A DNA stretch of 64,000 bases, taken from assembly GCA_003538135.1 (NCBI GenBank), contig DPOR01000013.1:49758-113757 (forward strand). Direction: 5' to 3'. Under the pieces are notes generated by a model. It was not told the DNA's origin and did no database searches. It worked only from the letters and a program-made list of their open reading frames with translations. Source of the DNA: Oscillospiraceae bacterium. GTDB taxonomy: Bacteria; Bacillota; Clostridia; Oscillospirales; Acutalibacteraceae. Shown here one piece after another: positions 33,240 to 42,668 of the stretch (the first letter of the stretch is position 1; each line of letters begins with the position of its first letter). The position numbers and the translations under genes are program-made.

Positions 33240-34205
33240 ATGGGTAAATATTCCGTTTCACTCAAAAAAGTAGTGGATGATAATTCACTCGGAGTACTGT
33301 ATGCGCCCAAGCCCGTCGAGGATGTCTATGTCACTTCCTATGATGTCAACCGTCCCGGCTTGATGCTCGCGGGGTACAGCGCATATTTTGACGCCGAGCG
33401 CCTCCAGTTTCTCGGCCTTACCGAGATGAACTATGTTTCGAGCCTCGATGAGGAGACCGCCGCGGCGAGCATGGAGCGCCTCATGGCAACTCAGCCCGTC
33501 GCCGTCGTTATCACGCGCTCGCTCGAGTGCCCCGATAAGCTGCTCGAATATGCGAAGAAGTATTCCGTGCCGATTCTAACGAGCACGGATTCAACCTCCG
33601 GCTGTATGTCGACTCTGATATCATATCTGAGCGTCGAGCTCGCCCAGCGCATAACTCGCCACGGCGTGTTCGTCGAAGTCAGCGGCGAGGGCGTGCTTAT
33701 TTTGGGCGACAGCGGCGTCGGAAAGAGCGAGACCGCCCTTGAGCTTATAAAGCGCGGACACAGACTGATAGCGGACGATGCGGTCGAAATCCGCCGCGTA
33801 TCCTCAAGGACGCTCGTCGGCAGTGCGCCGGATAACATACGCCACTTTATCGAGCTTCGCGGCGTCGGCATAATAAACGCCCGCAGGATATTCGGTATGG
33901 GCGCCGTCAAGATGACTGAGAAGATAGACATGGTCGTTCAGCTTGAGCCGTGGGATAACGATAAGGTCTATGACCGCCTCGGACTCGACAACGAATATGT
34001 CGAAATACTCGGCATAAAAGTCCCGCTGACCGTCGTCCCCGTCAAGCCCGGACGAAATCTTTCGATAATAATCGAAGCGGCGGCAATGAATAACAGGCAA
34101 AAGAAAATGGGCTACAATGCGGCGCGCGAGCTGCTGCATTCGCTCGGCATGACGGACGACATAGTTCCCGAAGAGAAGGAGCTTGAGGTCTGGCACGATT
34201 TTTAA
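33240..34205 (+). CDS. hprK: HPr(Ser) kinase/phosphorylase
   Basis: Bifunctional sensor of glycolytic flux that phosphorylates or dephosphorylates HPr at Ser46 and so controls catabolite repression and PTS uptake. 321 residues. The N-terminal domain shows VVITRSLECPDKLLEYA; the kinase has P-loop GDSGVGKSETALELIKRGH (GDSGVGKS at residues 156-163), DDAVEIRR, and the HprK signature RGVGIINARRIFGMGAVK. The ATG at 33240 follows CAGGAGAGAAGT; the frame extends upstream without a better site. It heads the cluster with glucokinase, murB, rapZ and whiA. Confidence 0.95.
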   Translation: MGKYSVSLKKVVDDNSLGVLYAPKPVEDVYVTSYDVNRPGLMLAGYSAYFDAERLQFLGLTEMNYVSSLDEETAAASMERLMATQPVAVVITRSLECPDKLLEYAKKYSVPILTSTDSTSGCMSTLISYLSVELAQRITRHGVFVEVSGEGVLILGDSGVGKSETALELIKRGHRLIADDAVEIRRVSSRTLVGSAPDNIRHFIELRGVGIINARRIFGMGAVKMTEKIDMVVQLEPWDNDKVYDRLGLDNEYVEILGIKVPLTVVPVKPGRNLSIIIEAAAMNNRQKKMGYNAARELLHSLGMTDDIVPEEKELEVWHDF

Positions 34206-34250
34206 TATAAAAAGACAGGGGAAGAGAACTGTCTGTATGGAGGTATAAAA

Positions 34251-35198
34251 ATGTACAGAGTTGGAGTCGATCTCGGCGGCACAAACATCGTCGCCGGCGT
34301 TATCAATGAAAAAATGGAGATAATCGGCAAGGGCAAGCTCAAGACCAACTGCCCCCGCGACGCGGCGGATATTCTTGAGGATGTTGCAAAGGCTGTCGAG
34401 GCCGCTGTTATAGATGCGGGCATCACCATGAACGACGTTGTCAGCGTGGGAATAGGAACCCCCGGCTCGGTCAACAAGAAAAACGGCGTTATCGAGTATG
34501 CGAACAACCTCGCTTTCGATAATGTTCCCGCGCGCGATATCCTTGAGTCGAGACTTAAAAAGACCATTTATCTTGACAATGACGCGAACTGCGCCGCACT
34601 CGGCGAAGCAAAGGCGGGCGCCGGCAAGGGCGTCAACAGCTTTGTTGCCGTAACTCTCGGAACGGGTGTCGGAAGCGGCATAGTCATAGACGGCAAGATA
34701 GTTACCGGTGTCAACGACGCCGCGGGCGAGATGGGTCATATGGTCATCGTCGCGGACGGCGAGCCCTGCACCTGCGGACGCAGAGGCTGCTGGGAGAGCT
34801 ATTCCTCCGCAACCGCGCTTATCCGCCAGACAAAGGACGCCATGCGCCACGACCCCTACACCGTCATGTGGGATCTCGTCGATAACAACATCAGCCGTGT
34901 CAGCGGCAGAACCTCGTTTGACGCCATGCGCGCCGGAGACGAGACCGCGAAGAAGGTCGTCAACCAGTATATATTCTATCTCGCGGCGGGCATTACGAAT
35001 ATCGTCAACGCCCTCCAGCCCGATATGATTTGCATCGGCGGCGGAATAGGCCACGAGAAAGAGAATCTGCTCGTTCCGCTGAGAAAGATGGTTGAGCGCG
35101 AGAGATACAGCATTCACGCAAAGGTTCAGACAAAAATAATTTCCGCCGAGCTCGGCAACGACGCCGGACTTATCGGCGCAGCTCTGCTTGACAGATAA
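34251..35198 (+). CDS. glcK: ROK-family glucokinase
   Basis: Phosphorylates glucose (possibly other hexoses) with ATP. 315 residues: phosphate loop GVDLGGTNIVAGVI, GTPGSVNKKNGVIEYANNL, the catalytic base in LDNDANCAALGEAKAGAG, EMGHMVI, and the ROK zinc motif CTCGRRGCWESYSSATAL. The wording of these motifs is that of glucokinases rather than ROK repressors, and there is no N-terminal helix-turn-helix. It lies between hprK and murB, an insertion relative to the usual hprK-murB-rapZ order, and puts a glucose-phosphorylating enzyme beside the flux sensor. Confidence 0.9.
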   Translation: MYRVGVDLGGTNIVAGVINEKMEIIGKGKLKTNCPRDAADILEDVAKAVEAAVIDAGITMNDVVSVGIGTPGSVNKKNGVIEYANNLAFDNVPARDILESRLKKTIYLDNDANCAALGEAKAGAGKGVNSFVAVTLGTGVGSGIVIDGKIVTGVNDAAGEMGHMVIVADGEPCTCGRRGCWESYSSATALIRQTKDAMRHDPYTVMWDLVDNNISRVSGRTSFDAMRAGDETAKKVVNQYIFYLAAGITNIVNALQPDMICIGGGIGHEKENLLVPLRKMVERERYSIHAKVQTKIISAELGNDAGLIGAALLDR

Positions 35199-35205
35199 AT
35201 ACACG

Positions 35206-35217
35206 CCGCACGTGCGG
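35206..35217. repeat. 12-bp perfect palindrome upstream of murB
   Basis: CCGCACGTGCGG lies between glcK and murB, about 20 bases before the murB ATG. It could be an operator or a small hairpin; no partner copy was noticed. Confidence 0.4.
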
Positions 35218-35236
35218 TTGAAGATATTGGAGTATT

Positions 35237-36142
35237 ATGAATAATATCGAAGCTTTGGAAAAATATGCGCTCTCACTCGAATGCAGTGCCGAGCGCGAAG
35301 TGTCGATGAAGAACTATACGAGCTTCAAGGTCGGCGGTCCTGCCGAGCTGTTCCTCTCTCCGGAGGACGCCGGGCAGACCGCTAAGCTTGTTCGCTTCTG
35401 CGAAAAAGAGGAGATTTCCGTGTTCGTCCTCGGCAAGGGCAGTAATCTCCTTGTCAGCGACAGGGGAATAAAGGGCGCGGTTATATATACCGGCAAGCAG
35501 TGCGGTATATCCCTGGTTGATGAAAACACCGTGCGCGCTCAGAGCGGCGCGAGCCTCGCTCAGCTCTGCACGTTTGCGCTCGAAAACTCTCTCTCGGGGC
35601 TTGAATTTGCTTACGGAATCCCCGGAACCGTCGGCGGCGCTGTGTTTATGAACGCCGGAGCCTACGGCGGAGAGATGAAGGATGTGCTCTTGAACAGCGA
35701 ATACGTTTCAACAGACGGAACCTCCGGCGAGCTTGACAACGAAGCTATGGAGCTTTCCTACCGCCACAGCGCTTATGAGAACAGCAATCTCGTGATAACC
35801 GCCGCGTCCGTAAGACTTGCTCCCGCAGACCGAAATGAGATAAAGAGCACGATGAACGACATCCTCGCCCGCCGCAAAGAGAAGCAGCCGCTCGAGTATC
35901 CCAGCGCGGGCAGTACATTTAAACGCCCCGAGGGTAATTTCGCGGGTGCGCTTATCGAGCAGTGCGGCCTCAAGGGAGTCAGCGTCGGCGGCGCGCAGGT
36001 CAGCGAGAAGCACGCGGGCTTTATAATCAATCGCGGCGGCGCTACCGCGTCGGATATTTTAAGCCTTATAAAGCACGTTCAGGCGCGCGTCAAGGCTCAA
36101 ACGGGCGTATCGCTTGAAACGGAGATAAGACTTATTGGCTGA
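35237..36142 (+). CDS. murB: UDP-N-acetylenolpyruvoylglucosamine reductase
   Basis: FAD enzyme making UDP-MurNAc for peptidoglycan. 301 residues, type II MurB. Visible: NYTSFKVGGPAELFL, the FAD site VLGKGSNLLVSDRGIKGAVI, GLEFAYGIPGTVGGAVFMNAG in two parts, and the catalytic SAGSTFKRPEGNFAGALIEQ with the proton-donating Ser. ATG follows TTGGAG. It is followed by rapZ after 32 bases, the standard Firmicutes order. Confidence 0.96.
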   Translation: MNNIEALEKYALSLECSAEREVSMKNYTSFKVGGPAELFLSPEDAGQTAKLVRFCEKEEISVFVLGKGSNLLVSDRGIKGAVIYTGKQCGISLVDENTVRAQSGASLAQLCTFALENSLSGLEFAYGIPGTVGGAVFMNAGAYGGEMKDVLLNSEYVSTDGTSGELDNEAMELSYRHSAYENSNLVITAASVRLAPADRNEIKSTMNDILARRKEKQPLEYPSAGSTFKRPEGNFAGALIEQCGLKGVSVGGAQVSEKHAGFIINRGGATASDILSLIKHVQARVKAQTGVSLETEIRLIG

Positions 36143-36174
36143 TTGAAGCCCGTTTTTTTACAGGAGAAAACAAA

Positions 36175-37032
36175 ATGGAGATCACTATCGTTACCGGACT
36201 TTCCGGAGCAGGAAAATCGAGAGTAGTTGACGCGCTTGAGGATATAGGCTATTTCTGCGTGGATAATATGCCGCCCAAGCTTATGCCGACTTTTGCTCAG
36301 CTTTTGCTCAATTCCCGCGAAAAAAGAGAAAAGGTCGCCATTGTTACCGATATCCGTGTCGGCGCTTCATTCGGCGATCTGTTCAACGCCATAGTCGAGC
36401 TCAAGGAGCTCAAGTGCGACACGAAGCTGCTGTTTATCGATGCCTCGGATGATGTGCTTATCCGCAGATATAAGGAGACAAGGCGCAAGCACCCGCTGCT
36501 CGATAAATATAACGGCTCCATAAACGATGCTTTGGCCGCGGAGCGCAGTATTCTCGAGCCCGCAAAGAGCATAGCGGATTATATTATCGACAGCTCGCAT
36601 ATGACCCCGACTGACTGCAAGAACCGAATCTGCGAAATGTTTCTCGACAATCCGAGCAACGCGCTCAAGGTTCACTGCGTGTCGTTCGGCTTCAAATACG
36701 GCATCCCGAACGATTCCGATTTGATGTTCGACGTGCGCTGCCTGCCGAATCCGTTCTATGTTGAGGAGCTAAAGCAGCACACGGGGCTTGAAGCGCCCGT
36801 CAGGGACTATGTTCTCAAGTGGGACGAGGCGCGGGGGCTCGAAGCGAAGCTCTGCGACCTGCTCGATTATCTTATCCCGCTTTACCGCAAGGAGGGCAAG
36901 AGCCAGCTCGTTATATCCGTCGGCTGTACCGGCGGCAGACACCGCTCGGTCGTCTTTGCCGAGCTTTTAAAGGATCATCTTGAAAAGATAGGCTGCGTTG
37001 CTACCGTTCAGCACCGCGATATGAAAAAATAG
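36175..37032 (+). CDS. rapZ: RapZ/YvcJ-family nucleotide-binding protein
   Basis: A 285-residue P-loop protein. In Gammaproteobacteria RapZ guides RNase E to the GlmZ sRNA; the Bacillus homologue YvcJ hydrolyses GTP and affects competence. Walker A is TGLSGAGKSRVVDALEDIG at the N-terminus, followed by YFCVDNMPPKL. The C-terminal domain carries FKYGIPNDSDLMFDVRCLPNP and the strongly conserved GCTGGRHRSVVFAE. It lies between murB and whiA; the gene yvcK, usually found between rapZ and whiA, is absent (only 12 bases separate them). Confidence 0.95.
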   Translation: MEITIVTGLSGAGKSRVVDALEDIGYFCVDNMPPKLMPTFAQLLLNSREKREKVAIVTDIRVGASFGDLFNAIVELKELKCDTKLLFIDASDDVLIRRYKETRRKHPLLDKYNGSINDALAAERSILEPAKSIADYIIDSSHMTPTDCKNRICEMFLDNPSNALKVHCVSFGFKYGIPNDSDLMFDVRCLPNPFYVEELKQHTGLEAPVRDYVLKWDEARGLEAKLCDLLDYLIPLYRKEGKSQLVISVGCTGGRHRSVVFAELLKDHLEKIGCVATVQHRDMKK

Positions 37033-37044
37033 GGAGGAAAAAAC

Positions 37045-37938
37045 GTGTCGTTCTCATCGGATGTCAAGCAGGAGCTCGCGCAGGTGCCTGTGCTTTCGGA
37101 CTGCTGCGCTCAGGCAAGAGCCTACGGAATGCTGCTCTTCGGCAGAATGTTTTCCGTCTCCGAGATATCCTTTGCCACCGAGAACGAGAATATCGCAAGG
37201 TTCTACTGCGATGTCATAAAGGAGCTTTTCGGCATAACGCCGTCCCTCTCGTCGGGCGTGTCGAAATATACCGTCTCTGTACCCGACGAGGCGGACAGAA
37301 AGCGGATACTCGAATTTTTCGGTCACAGCGAAAGCGACATTTCCCTTCGCATAAACCGGGCGAACCTCCCGGAGGACTGCTGCTTCGGTTCGTTCCTGCG
37401 CGGCGTTTTTATCGCCTGCGGAACGGTGAGCTCGCCGGAGAAAAACTATCATCTTGAGTTTTCCGTCTCGTATAAGAGACTTTGCAACGACCTCATTCAA
37501 CTGCTTGACGAAGTCGGCTTTGAGCCGAAATATGTCAAGAGAAAGTCGAGCCATATCGTCTATTTCAAGGTCAGCGAGAAAATAGAGGAATTTTTGACCC
37601 TTGTCGGCGCGGTGAACTCGACGCTTGAGCTGATGGGGATTAAGATGCACAAGGATATGGTGAACCATGTCAACAGGCGCGTCAACTTTGAAAACGCCAA
37701 TCTGAGCCGCACGGTAGATGCGGCGATAGTGCAGGTTGACGCGATAGAAAAAATAGAGAGAACCGTCGGACTTGAGAGTCTGCCCGCCCAGCTTGCCGAG
37801 ATGGCGCGGCTGAGGAAGGAGAACCCCGAGGTCAGTTTGAGCGAGCTTGCGCAGATGACCGAGCCGCCGCTCACACGCTCGGGTGTCAACCACAGGCTTA
37901 AAAGGCTCGTTGAAATTGCCGACGGCATAGGGGGCTAA
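37045..37938 (+). CDS. whiA: WhiA DNA-binding protein
   Basis: A 297-residue WhiA protein: an N-terminal LAGLIDADG homing-endonuclease-like domain without nuclease function, plus a C-terminal helix-turn-helix. Seen: SFSSDVKQELAQVPV, GSFLRGVFIACGTVSSPEKNYH, INFENANLSRTVDAA-type linker (NFENANLSRTVDAAIVQ), and the HTH SLSELAQMTEPPLTRSGVNHR. In Bacillus it affects cell division and chromosome segregation; in Actinobacteria it controls sporulation septation. The start is GTG at 37045 after GGGAGGAAA. Confidence 0.95.
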   Translation: MSFSSDVKQELAQVPVLSDCCAQARAYGMLLFGRMFSVSEISFATENENIARFYCDVIKELFGITPSLSSGVSKYTVSVPDEADRKRILEFFGHSESDISLRINRANLPEDCCFGSFLRGVFIACGTVSSPEKNYHLEFSVSYKRLCNDLIQLLDEVGFEPKYVKRKSSHIVYFKVSEKIEEFLTLVGAVNSTLELMGIKMHKDMVNHVNRRVNFENANLSRTVDAAIVQVDAIEKIERTVGLESLPAQLAEMARLRKENPEVSLSELAQMTEPPLTRSGVNHRLKRLVEIADGIGG

Positions 37939-37956
37939 GACCCGCGGAGAAGAGCT

Positions 37957-40900
37957 ATGTCATTTACACACCTTCATCTTCATACCGAATACAGTCTGCT
38001 TGACGGCGCGTGCCGTATCGAGCAGCTTATGGACGAGGTGCAGCGCCTTGGTCAGACGAGCGTCGCCGTGACAGACCACGGCGTTATGTACGGCGTCATC
38101 GACTTTTACCGCGCGGCGAAAAAACGCGGGATAAAGCCGATAATCGGCTGTGAGGTGTATATGGCGGCCCGCACCCGCTTCGACAAAATCCATGCCCTCG
38201 ATTCCGAGCGGTATCACCTGATACTGCTTTGCGAAAATGAAACAGGATATAAGAATCTGATAAAGCTTGTGTCGGAGGGATTCGTCACGGGCTTTTATAC
38301 AAAACCGCGAATAGACCGCGAGCTCCTCGAGAAATATCACGAGGGGCTTATTGCGCTTTCTGCGTGTATCGCGGGCGAAATCCCGCGTGCGCTGCTCAGC
38401 GGCGACTATGAGGGCGCGAAGAAAAAGGCTCTCTGGTATCGCTCCGTAATGGGCGAAAACAACTTCTTTCTTGAGATTCAGAATCACGGTCTCCCCGAAC
38501 AGAAGAGAATAATTCCCATGCTCGCGCAGCTTTCGAGGGAGACGGGGATACCGCTCGTTGCCACGAACGACGTGCACTATATCTCCAAAGAGGATTCCGA
38601 GATGCAGCAGGTGCTCATCTGCATCCAGACGAACCATACCCTCGGCGAGGATACGGGCATGGAGTTTCAGACGCAGGAGTTCTATTTAAAGAGTGAGCAG
38701 GAGATGCTCTCGCTCTTTCCGGACTATGCCGACGCCGTCGAGAGAACCTCCGAGATAGCCGAGCGGTGCAATGTCGAGTTTGAGTTCGGCAAAACAAAGC
38801 TCCCGCATTTTGAAGTGCCCGGAAATCAGGATCACTTCGAGTATCTTAAAAATATGGCGCAGGAGGGTATGCATTTACGCTACGGCGAAAATATTCCCGA
38901 GGAGTATCAGAAGCGCCTCGACTACGAGCTCTCGGTCATTAGCCGAATGGGCTATGTCGATTATTATCTGATAGTCCACGATTTCATAAACCACGCGCGC
39001 AGCCGCAATATACCCGTCGGCCCCGGCAGAGGCTCGGGCGCGGGCAGTATCACCGCCTATGCCATAGGCATAACGGGCATTGACCCGATGAAATACAGCC
39101 TGCTGTTCGAGCGTTTTCTCAATCCCGAGCGCGTCAGTATGCCCGATTTCGATGTCGATTTCTGCTACGAGCGCCGAAGCGAGGTCATAGACTATGTAAT
39201 TGAAAAATACGGCTCCGATCATGTCGCGCAGATAGTGACCTTCGGTACCATGGCGGCGCGCGCCGCGGTGCGCGATGTCGGCAGAGTGCTCGGTATGCCG
39301 TATAACGATGTCGATACCGTTGCAAAGCTTATCCCGCGCGAGCTCGGCATAACGATAGAAAAGGCGTTCAAATCGGCGGATTTTCGCGCCCTCTACGAAA
39401 ACGACGAGAATGTCCGCAGGCTCATTGACCTCTCTCGCAAGGTCGAGGGTATGCCGCGCCACGCCTCCACCCATGCGGCGGGCGTTGTCATAACGCGCGA
39501 CACGGTTGAGAGCTATGTGCCGCTTGCGAGAAACGACGAGTCCATTGTCACGCAGTTCACCATGACCACCCTCGAGGAGCTCGGACTGCTCAAGATAGAT
39601 TTTCTCGGTCTGCGCACTCTGACGGTTATCGACTACGCAAAGCGCAGCATAAAAGAGCGCGTTCCGGATTTCTCCGAGGACACTATAGACTATGAGGATG
39701 AAGAAGTGTTCGCTATGCTCTCGTCCGGCAGAACCGAGGGCGTGTTCCAGTTTGAATCCGCGGGCATGAGAAGCGTGCTCATGGGACTCAAGCCGCAGAG
39801 GATAGAGGATCTGATAGCCGTTATCTCGCTCTATCGACCGGGCCCCATGGACTCCATCCCGACATATATCGCGAACCGCCACGATCCCTCAAAAATACGC
39901 TACAAGACCCCGATGCTCGAGGGCATACTCAAGGTCACTTACGGCTGTATGATATATCAGGAGCAGGTTATGGAGATATTCCGAACCCTTGCGGGCTACT
40001 CCTACGGCCGAGCGGATATAGTCCGCCGCGCCATGTCAAAAAAGAAGCACGACGTCATGGAGCGCGAGCGCCATAATTTCATATACGGACTTGTCAACGA
40101 GGACGGCACGGTTGAGTGCGAGGGCGCGGTGAAGCGCGGAGTAGACGAAAAGACCGCCAATGATATCTTCAACGATATGTCGTCCTTCGCGTCCTATGCG
40201 TTCAATAAGTCACATGCAGCAGCGTATGCGTTTGTCGCCTACAAAACGGCGTGGCTCAAGTGCCACTATCCCTGCGAGTTCATGGCGGCGCTTATCAGCA
40301 GCGTGCTCGACGATACGCCGAAGGTCGCGGAGTATATAGCGGAGTGCTCGCGCCTCGGCATAGAGGTCGTGCCGCCCCATGTCAATGTCAGCTCCGAGCG
40401 CTTCACGGCGCGGGACGGGAAGATATATTTCGGTCTGCTTGCCGTCAAGAATGTCGGCGCGGGCTTTATAAGAGAGATTGAGCGCGAGAGAAAAACGGGC
40501 GGCGAGTTTACATCGTTCTATTCTTTCTGCAAGCGGATGCAGGACAAGGAGTTCAACAAACGCGCTGTCGAGAGTCTCATAAAATGCGGAGCGCTCGACG
40601 GGTTGGGCGCAAACCGCCGCCAGATGCTCTATGCGTTCCCGGAGATAGCGGCGGAGCTTGAAAACGACCGCCGCCGCAATATCGACGGTCAGTTGGGGTT
40701 CTTCGATGCAGTGCCGAGCGAGGCTTATAACGGCGAATATAAGATGCCGACGCTTGAGGAGATGGACAGGCGCGAACTGCTCAAACTCGAAAAGGAGATG
40801 ACCGGACTTTATCTCATGGGTCATCCCATGGCGGAATACGAGCAGCTTGCCGAACGCCTCGGCTGCGCCAATACGGCGGAGCTGCGCAGCGCGGACGAGG

Positions 40901-41481
40901 TCGGCGGCATATATAAGGACGAGTCGCGTGTCGAGCTTCTCTGCATAATAACGAATGTCAGAAAGAAGATAACAAAAAACAACACGACCATGGCTTTTGT
41001 GACGGCGGAGGATGTATTCGGCTCTATAGAGGTCATAGTGTTCCCGAAAATATATGAGCAGCAGACGCAGCTCTTTGCAGAGGGCAATATCGTTCTCGTT
41101 CACGGCAGATTGAGCGTGCGCGAGGACGAGGAGACAAAATTGGTGTGCGAGTCGGTCGAGCCCTGTCCGCCGGCGGACGCGAAGAAGAAAGTGAGCGAGC
41201 AGGTGAGACAGGCCGCGAGTGCCGACTCTCGGCCGCAGAAAAAGGCCGCCTCAAAAACGCCCGGGCTGTTCCTGCGTTTTGTAGGCGAGGACTGCCCCGA
41301 AATAGAGCGCGCTCAGAGAATACTCGACTTTTTCGACGGAAATAAAACGGTGTATTTTTTCTATTGTGACACGAAAAAATATATCCGTCAGCCGTTTTCA
41401 CACAGCGCGGATGTCAACGAGCCGATGCTCAAGGAGCTCAGACGCATTTTGGGCGAGGACAATGTTATCTATATAGAGTGA
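37957..41481 (+). CDS. dnaE: DNA polymerase III alpha subunit DnaE
   Basis: Replicative polymerase of 1174 residues without an internal exonuclease domain, so DnaE rather than PolC. Order: PHP domain beginning FTHLHLHTEYSLLDGACR; palm with GPGRGSGAGSITAYAIGI and the catalytic Asp pair in PDFDVDFCYERR (about residues 393-399) plus QFTMTTLEELGLLKIDFLG; fingers with YGCMIYQEQVMEI and FNKSHAAAYAFVAYKTAWLK; HhH; and an OB domain around residue 990 (IITNVRKKITKNNTTMAFVT). It lies between whiA and pfkA as in many Firmicutes. In such bacteria it typically acts beside PolC. Confidence 0.97.
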   Translation: MSFTHLHLHTEYSLLDGACRIEQLMDEVQRLGQTSVAVTDHGVMYGVIDFYRAAKKRGIKPIIGCEVYMAARTRFDKIHALDSERYHLILLCENETGYKNLIKLVSEGFVTGFYTKPRIDRELLEKYHEGLIALSACIAGEIPRALLSGDYEGAKKKALWYRSVMGENNFFLEIQNHGLPEQKRIIPMLAQLSRETGIPLVATNDVHYISKEDSEMQQVLICIQTNHTLGEDTGMEFQTQEFYLKSEQEMLSLFPDYADAVERTSEIAERCNVEFEFGKTKLPHFEVPGNQDHFEYLKNMAQEGMHLRYGENIPEEYQKRLDYELSVISRMGYVDYYLIVHDFINHARSRNIPVGPGRGSGAGSITAYAIGITGIDPMKYSLLFERFLNPERVSMPDFDVDFCYERRSEVIDYVIEKYGSDHVAQIVTFGTMAARAAVRDVGRVLGMPYNDVDTVAKLIPRELGITIEKAFKSADFRALYENDENVRRLIDLSRKVEGMPRHASTHAAGVVITRDTVESYVPLARNDESIVTQFTMTTLEELGLLKIDFLGLRTLTVIDYAKRSIKERVPDFSEDTIDYEDEEVFAMLSSGRTEGVFQFESAGMRSVLMGLKPQRIEDLIAVISLYRPGPMDSIPTYIANRHDPSKIRYKTPMLEGILKVTYGCMIYQEQVMEIFRTLAGYSYGRADIVRRAMSKKKHDVMERERHNFIYGLVNEDGTVECEGAVKRGVDEKTANDIFNDMSSFASYAFNKSHAAAYAFVAYKTAWLKCHYPCEFMAALISSVLDDTPKVAEYIAECSRLGIEVVPPHVNVSSERFTARDGKIYFGLLAVKNVGAGFIREIERERKTGGEFTSFYSFCKRMQDKEFNKRAVESLIKCGALDGLGANRRQMLYAFPEIAAELENDRRRNIDGQLGFFDAVPSEAYNGEYKMPTLEEMDRRELLKLEKEMTGLYLMGHPMAEYEQLAERLGCANTAELRSADEVGGIYKDESRVELLCIITNVRKKITKNNTTMAFVTAEDVFGSIEVIVFPKIYEQQTQLFAEGNIVLVHGRLSVREDEETKLVCESVEPCPPADAKKKVSEQVRQAASADSRPQKKAASKTPGLFLRFVGEDCPEIERAQRILDFFDGNKTVYFFYCDTKKYIRQPFSHSADVNEPMLKELRRILGEDNVIYIE

Positions 41482-41605
41482 AATAAAATATGAAGCTTTT
41501 TCCTCCGCATCCGATATAGAATATTGCCGCAATCGCGGGAATACAAAAATAATGCGGGAAAAACAGTTTTTTTGACTTAATTTTGCAGAAAAACCGTATT
41601 TTCAT

Positions 41606-41634
41606 TTGACTTTTATTCGGCGAAAGTGTATGAT
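41606..41634 (+). promoter_or_regulatory. Promoter of pfkA
   Basis: TTGACT at 41606-41611, a 17-base spacer, and TATGAT at 41629-41634, in the ~215-base gap between dnaE and pfkA. That gap is A+T-rich and holds no clear terminator. Confidence 0.75.
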
Positions 41635-41696
41635 ATAAAAACAGCGAATGCTGTTTAAAAGGGAATAAGATTATATATAATGACGGAGGAATGACG

Positions 41697-42659
41697 ATGA
41701 AGAGCATAGCAGTGCTTACAAGCGGCGGAGACGCACCGGGTATGAACGCCGCCGTGCGCGCAGTCGTGCGTACTGCCTGCCAGAGAGGAATCAAGGTTTA
41801 CGGTGTTGACAGAGGCTATACCGGCTTGATAAAAGGCGATGTACATGAGATGAACCTGCGCTCCGTGTCGGATATAATCACGAGAGGCGGTACGATTCTC
41901 TATTCCGCGAGATGCCCCGAGTTTAAGACCGAAGAAGGAATACAGAAGGCTGTCGATACCTGCAAGAGAGTCGGCATTGACGGCATGGTTATAATCGGCG
42001 GCGACGGCTCGTTCAGAGGTGCGAGAGACCTCTCCCTGCGCGGTATCCCGTGCATCGGTCTGCCCGGAACTATCGACAACGATATATCCTGCACCGATTA
42101 TACAATAGGCTATGATACCTGCCTCAACACCATTGTTCAGATGGTTGACCGTATACGCGATACCTCCGAGTCTCATGACCGCTGCACCGTAGTCGAGGTC
42201 ATGGGTCGCGGCGCAGGCTATCTTGCGCTCGAATCGGGTATTGCCGTAGGCGCAACCTCAATATTGGTGCCCGAGGTCGAGTATGATATAGAGCGTGACA
42301 TTATAGCGCGTATCCGCGAGTTCCAAAAGACCGGCAAGAGACACTTTATAGTCATTGTTGCCGAGGGTGTCGGCGGAACTGCGGAGATAGCGAAGAAAAT
42401 CGAAGCGGAGACCGGAGTTGAGTCGAGAGCTACGATTCTCGGCCATGTTCAGCGCGGCGGCTCGCCGACTGCGAGAGACAGGATAATGGCCAGCCAGATG
42501 GGCTCGCGCGCCGTTGATCTGCTCACTCAGGGCATAGGCAACAGAGTTGTCGGAATAAGAGACAACAAGATAGTCGATTTCGACATCTTCGAGGCTCTCA
42601 AAATGACCAAGACCATAGACATGAAAGACTATGAGCTTGCGCACGAGATCTCCATATAA
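41697..42659 (+). CDS. pfkA: ATP-dependent 6-phosphofructokinase
   Basis: Committing step of glycolysis. 320 residues, standard PfkA size. ATP site GGDAPGMNAAVR; substrate and effector residues in SARCPEF; the discriminating motif IIGGDGSFRGA has Gly where PPi-dependent enzymes have Asp, so ATP is the predicted donor. Catalytic loop PGTIDNDISCTDYTIG, then MGRGAGYLAL and GHVQRGGSPTARDR. ATG 41697 is preferred to ATG 41691 because GGAGGA (41685-41690) is directly adjacent to 41691 but six bases from 41697. It has its own promoter. Confidence 0.97.
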   Translation: MKSIAVLTSGGDAPGMNAAVRAVVRTACQRGIKVYGVDRGYTGLIKGDVHEMNLRSVSDIITRGGTILYSARCPEFKTEEGIQKAVDTCKRVGIDGMVIIGGDGSFRGARDLSLRGIPCIGLPGTIDNDISCTDYTIGYDTCLNTIVQMVDRIRDTSESHDRCTVVEVMGRGAGYLALESGIAVGATSILVPEVEYDIERDIIARIREFQKTGKRHFIVIVAEGVGGTAEIAKKIEAETGVESRATILGHVQRGGSPTARDRIMASQMGSRAVDLLTQGIGNRVVGIRDNKIVDFDIFEALKMTKTIDMKDYELAHEISI

Positions 42660-42668
42660 GGGTGTAAT

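Noticed and set aside
41697..42659. PPi-dependent phosphofructokinase
   Set aside because: The discriminating motif reads GGDGS, not GGDDS, so ATP is the expected donor.
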